A stretch of DNA of 10,633 nucleotides. Origin: Cyclostephanos tholiformis. Lineage: Eukaryota > Bacillariophyta > Thalassiosirophyceae > Thalassiosirales > Thalassiosiraceae. Positions 7,651-10,633 of the stretch are shown here, piece after piece. Every line of letters starts with the position of its first letter. Position 1 is the first letter of the stretch. The notes beneath the pieces were generated by a model, which did not search any database, was not told the origin of the DNA, and saw only the letters and a program-made list of their open reading frames with translations. Made by a program: the position numbers and the translations under genes. Location: the NCBI GenBank assembly GCA_036939975.1, contig JALLPB010001373.1, positions 1-10,633 on the forward strand, read 5' to 3'.

Positions 7651-9121
7651 TCCCTCCTCGGAGAGTCTCTTCCGCGGAACGACGATGACAACAACAACGA
7701 CGAGAACGAAAACGGCCGACATCAAGGAGGAGGCGCTACGAAGGTGAGATTCCGCGCCAGGGTGGCATATCGCGGCACGTCCTACGGCGGCTTTCAGCTC
7801 CAGCGGCGATCGTCTGCGTCGTCATCGTCATCGCGCGCCGCCTCGCCACCCCCCACGGTGCAGGGCGAACTGGAAAACGCGCTGTGCACGAGATTCGTCG
7901 AATCGAATCGACGTATACCGGTCGTGGGGGCATCGCGTACCGATGCCGGCGTGCACGCTCGGGGGCAGGCGGTGCACTTCGACTTGCTCGTCGGGCAGGA
8001 GGTGCCATCGCGATTCGTCGGCGCGACGCTCGATACCGTCGTGCGGCCATCGATCGTCGACGATGCCATGGGAGGCATCGTCGGAGACGAAGGGACGATC
8101 GCGCAGGCCGAGGAGGAGCGTCGCGAAGTGGAACGAGAGATCGAGGATTTCTGCTCTGGCCTAATGAGGTCGATGAATCGCATCCTGCCGGCGGACGTTC
8201 GCGTGTTCGATTTGCGACGCGCGCCGTATCGCACCGACGCGAGGTTGTCGTCATCGCATTCCTCGTCGACGATCGCGTGTAGACCGTGGCACGCGATCCA
8301 ATGCGCGAGGAGCAAGTGGTATTCCTACCGATTGGCGCTCGGGCCGACGCTTTACGATCCCGCCGAGCGATACACGAGGGCGCATTATCCCATTCTTGGT
8401 CGTGCGTCGTCAGTCACATCATCTTCGGGGAGTGAGATGGGGGGAGAGGGGTTTCCTCCTTCCCGTGACGGAGGCTACGTCGCCGTTAATGACATCGACC
8501 GACTTCGGTCCATTTTGAGGCTATACGAGGGCACCCACGACTTTCGTGCGTTCGGGGGACNATGACATCGACCGACTTCGGTCCATTTTGAGGCTATACG
8601 AGGGCACCCACGACTTTCGTGCGTTCGGGGGACAGATGGAGCAGAACGAGAAAAAGAGGGGAGTTGGCGGTGGTGGCAACAGGGCGATGGATACCGTTCG
8701 AACGGTATACAAGGTGGAATTGGTTAGGGAACCGGCGACATACGTCGATGGCATCCTCAGGTGGCATGACGATGATGGTCGCGACCGCGACGACGACGAT
8801 GGCGGGTCGTCGTTCCACTGGAAACATGTGGGCGTCATTGGCGAGGAGGGATATTATCGGATAGATTTCCTGTTGCAGGGGGCGCTGTACAAGATGGTAC
8901 GAAACATGGTCGGGACTGCGATGGAGTGTTGGCTCGGTCGGATGTCGGAGGGGCAGATCGTCGATATGCTGCGCATTCATCGCGATGACGATGTCGACGA
9001 CGAGGAGGGAAATATTAATGCGATCGTCGTCAAGCGTTTGGGCAGGAAGGACAACCCCTGCAAGCCCGCGCCTCCGGAGGGATTGACGTTGGAGTGCGTA
9101 TATTACGATGATGGATTTTGA
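7477..9121 (+). CDS. TruA-family tRNA pseudouridine synthase, frame broken by an assembly join
   Basis: TruA/Pus1-Pus3-type enzymes isomerise uridine to pseudouridine in tRNA (positions 38-40 for TruA). The catalytic core starts about residue 90 (RFRARVAYRGTSYGGFQLQ) and PTVQGELENAL follows. The active-site motif RTDAGVHA has its catalytic Asp at 7942-7944, residue 156. Later come KWYSYRL, THDFRAFGG, LYKMVRNMVGT and the C-terminal APPEGL-L-CVYY block, in the order expected for TruA. The protein is 523 residues once the join is removed (bacterial TruA is about 270). The excess is an 85-residue leader plus Ser/Gly/Asp-rich inserts. ATG 7477 is the first in frame after a stop at 7372. ATG 7492 (GACATGG context) is also plausible and puts MARPR directly before a hydrophobic run resembling a signal peptide. 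The N at 8561 between two identical 72-bp copies shifts the frame. No introns are seen. Confidence 0.88.
8489..8633. other. identical 72-bp duplication around a single N (assembly join)
   Basis: Positions 8489-8560 and 8562-8633 are identical over 72 bases and separated by one N at 8561. The left copy follows smoothly from the upstream coding sequence and the right copy continues into the downstream coding sequence. Removing 73 bases restores one open frame through AFGGQMEQ. Overlapping contig ends placed side by side with a minimal gap explain this completely. Confidence 0.93.
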
Positions 9122-9530
9122 AACGACACGAGGGGGTATCGATTTGGTGCAGATTTTTTGGGATAATGTATAACATTCAAAGTGTACATAAACATGTATT
9201 CTACGCAACAACTGCAAGTTTAGTTCATCGACTTTTGAGTCACATGCCTATTCTAGATTTTCAGCATGTCTTATCGTCTTTCGATATGGGGGCTTTGGAT
9301 AGAGCCATCGTTTAGATTAGATAATCATGAGCTGTTAAATAATAAAAACACGTAAAGGATTTGCACTAGAATCATTCGTAGCAAGCATTATGTACAGCAA
9401 AGATTAGCCAAAGGCATGACACTCTCTCCCCTTGCGGAGTTACATTCTGGACTAAGGGGTGTATAATACAACATTATTTGGAAGTAACACAGGACGATGA
9501 CGGGTGGTGAACGGGCGCCATCGTCGGTGC
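9122..9530. other. convergent 3' intergenic region
   Basis: About 410 bp separate the stop codons of the two tail-to-tail genes. An AATAAA at 9341-9346 could serve the plus-strand gene as a polyadenylation signal, about 220 bp past its stop. CCCCTT (about 9428) and AAGGGG (about 9455) could pair as a weak 6-bp stem. No tRNA or other RNA gene is recognisable. Confidence 0.4.
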
Positions 9531-10193
9531 TCAGAGCTCTAAATTAAAGACACAGTCGTCATCTTCGGGATACCCCTCGCTCGAGGAGTTCGTCCGCATC
9601 GATCCGTCGCTCGGGATCTTGACTAATGCGGAAACCGACTCGGGCGACATTCCCACGGGATGGTACGGTCGGGGGGTGACATCCGAGTTCTCATAATGCA
9701 GTACTGAGGCATTCGCCCCCGCCTTCTTGTAGTAATTGACCCCCCATTCGTCGTCGTCGTCTTTGGTCGCCTCGGCGGTGGCGGCGTCTCGTTGGTTGTG
9801 TTCCCTAAGCTTCCTCTCGATCTCGTGATCGTTCGCGGCCTTCGTCCTTAGGATCTCTTGGAGGCTCTGTTTGGTCAGGGGATGGACATACCCGGACTTG
9901 ATGCACTGCGATTGCATCCCGACGACGAGTCGGACGCACATGCGTGTGTCCTCGAACTCGGCGCGTTGGACGTCGTCAGCGAGCTGCAGCTCAGACCGCG
10001 TGCGGTGGACGTGTGACTTGGGAAGGGGGATCGCCGCGCTGGTGGTGGGAGGAGGTCGTTCCTGGTCGTGGGTGCGACTTCGCTTGACGAGGTGCATCGA
10101 GCGATGGTGATGCTGCTGTCGATTGGGTTGCATGCCCGAGTGGGAGAATGCAAGGGGGCCGAGGGGGCTCATGTTTGGGGGAGTGATTATCAT
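9531..10193 (-). CDS. hypothetical protein, 220 residues, diatom-type
   Basis: This is an uninterrupted 220-codon frame, ATG at 10193-10191 and TGA at 9533-9531, with GC-rich, codon-like composition distinct from the AT-rich DNA upstream. The N-terminal third is low complexity (His, Gln, Arg, Pro). The middle (about residues 65-135) is ordered-looking: SELQLADDVQRAEFEDTRM, then CVRLVVGMQ, then a basic/acidic helix-forming run (ILRTKAANDHEIERKLREHN). The C-terminal part is acidic, with DDDDEW, and ends DDDCVFNLEL. No signal peptide, transmembrane segment or catalytic motif is visible. The combination of SELQL, an acidic step, then CMF/CVRL-V-GM and an acidic terminus ending in Leu recalls a family of uncharacterised diatom proteins, from memory only. 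A longer 5' end by splicing is possible. Function unknown. Confidence 0.72.
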   Translation of the reverse strand: MIITPPNMSPLGPLAFSHSGMQPNRQQHHHRSMHLVKRSRTHDQERPPPTTSAAIPLPKSHVHRTRSELQLADDVQRAEFEDTRMCVRLVVGMQSQCIKSGYVHPLTKQSLQEILRTKAANDHEIERKLREHNQRDAATAEATKDDDDEWGVNYYKKAGANASVLHYENSDVTPRPYHPVGMSPESVSALVKIPSDGSMRTNSSSEGYPEDDDCVFNLEL

Positions 10194-10272
10194 GATTCCG
10201 TATTTATGTGGGTTTCCTCAAGTGAATGATTATATGTGAAAATGATGTTGAAGGTGTTGCAACATTATTTTT

Positions 10273-10495
10273 TTATGCTCTCTTATCTCTGAAATGAGAA
10301 GGCTGTGTCTTTTTGGGTGGACCATTGAAAGGCAGCAGGCCTCTGATGTTGTTCTTCTTGGTGGCGACTTCCTCCTCTCTTGTGGAGTCCTCATCGGTCT
10401 GTGCACGATTGTGATGGTGTCAGCAGGAAGGTGACACTAAACACCAAAATATGAATTTACTTATTCCTACGTACGTACCCTCGTAGGAGATTCAT
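10273..10495 (-). CDS. possible small two-exon ORF (48 codons), tentative
   Basis: On the minus strand, ATG at 10495-10493 opens a 21-base exon ending at 10475. A GTACGTAGG donor (10474), 76 bases and a CACAG acceptor (to 10399) lead into a second open stretch, 10398-10273, ending TAA. The second part reads TDEDSTREEEVATKKNN then IRGLLPFNGPPKK, with protein-like composition. Donor and intron length suit diatom introns. It lies 80 bp upstream of the 220-residue gene on the same strand and may instead be a 5' exon of that gene or part of its leader. A splice from near 10330 to the AG at about 10225 would be in phase with it, although that donor (GTCCAC) is poor. Confidence 0.2.
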
Positions 10496-10550
10496 GGTTC
10501 TGATTCTAGAATTTCCTATCTTTTTATTGATGACGTATGCCACATTTATT

Positions 10551-10594
10551 TATGTGTTGGTAACCCGCAAATTTCAATTACCGTAGAACACGCA
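10551..10594 (+). repeat. dispersed copy of the ACCGGT-family repeat end
   Basis: The stretch beginning TATGTGTTGGTAACC matches the minus-strand copy that starts at 3584 (TATATGTTGGTAACC). After a 5-base gap it shares an exact 17-mer, GCAAATTTCAATTACCG (10567-10583 against 3563-3547). Similarity fades just inside that, and the window ends about 40 bp later. This shows the repeat is dispersed, not confined to one locus. Confidence 0.7.
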
Positions 10595-10633
10595 GCAAAA
10601 CGTGCACGCAGCAATACGATTTGCGAGAAATCT

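Noticed and set aside
7363..8315. Long minus-strand and alternate-frame ORFs opposite the synthase gene
   Set aside because: They are shadows produced by GC-rich, GAC/CGA-repetitive coding sequence; none carries a recognisable domain.
8489..8633. Programmed frameshift or genuine tandem exon duplication in the synthase gene
   Set aside because: The copies are 100% identical and separated by an N, and collapsing them restores the expected TruA protein; an assembly join is far simpler.
9122..9530. tRNA or small structured RNA between the convergent genes
   Set aside because: No cloverleaf, A/B box or strong stem was found by eye; only a weak 6-bp inverted repeat.

Overview
The window looks like nuclear DNA of a eukaryotic microalga, most likely a centric diatom of the Thalassiosira/Skeletonema type. 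Four things point there. A decayed reverse-transcriptase element belongs to a family I know mainly from diatom genomes. A Cys/His-rich, Helitron-like relic is present. Two GC-richer, essentially intronless genes lie tail to tail in AT-richer, repeat-filled DNA. One of them, a TruA-type pseudouridine synthase, has a eukaryotic hydrophobic leader and low-complexity inserts. The species assignment is inference from memory, not from a search.

Layout. Positions 1-460 are AT-rich with nothing recognisable. Positions 464-955 are an array of a degenerate 16-bp minisatellite. Positions 960-1460 are AT-rich and empty. Positions 1460-2460 hold minus-strand coding relics: a Cys/His segment present in two diverged tandem copies, then a Helitron-type N-terminal fragment. 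Positions 2541-2972 are a 51-bp tandem repeat. Positions 3118-3318 are a second array of the same 16-bp minisatellite. Positions 3297-4960 are a repeat complex built on the palindromic core ACCGGT; it includes a 94-bp inverted-repeat pair enclosing about 1.2 kb, and a head-to-head junction at 3583/3584. Positions 4975-7320 are a 5'-truncated, frame-broken reverse-transcriptase element on the minus strand. Positions 7477-9121 are the pseudouridine synthase gene on the plus strand. Positions 9531-10193 are a 220-residue hypothetical protein on the minus strand, convergent with it. Positions 10194-10633 contain a possible small spliced ORF and, at the very end, another copy of the ACCGGT-family repeat.

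Only two genes look functional: the tRNA pseudouridine synthase and the hypothetical protein. They do not form an operon and I see no functional link between them. The synthase reading frame is broken only by a single N flanked by two identical 72-bp copies. That is the signature of unmerged contig ends, so the gene is probably intact in the organism. Everything left of about 7320 is a graveyard of mobile DNA and satellites. I do not see a new multi-gene system. The most unusual signals are the ACCGGT-core inverted-repeat family (at least three places in the window) and the pair of 16-bp arrays bracketing the Helitron-like relics.
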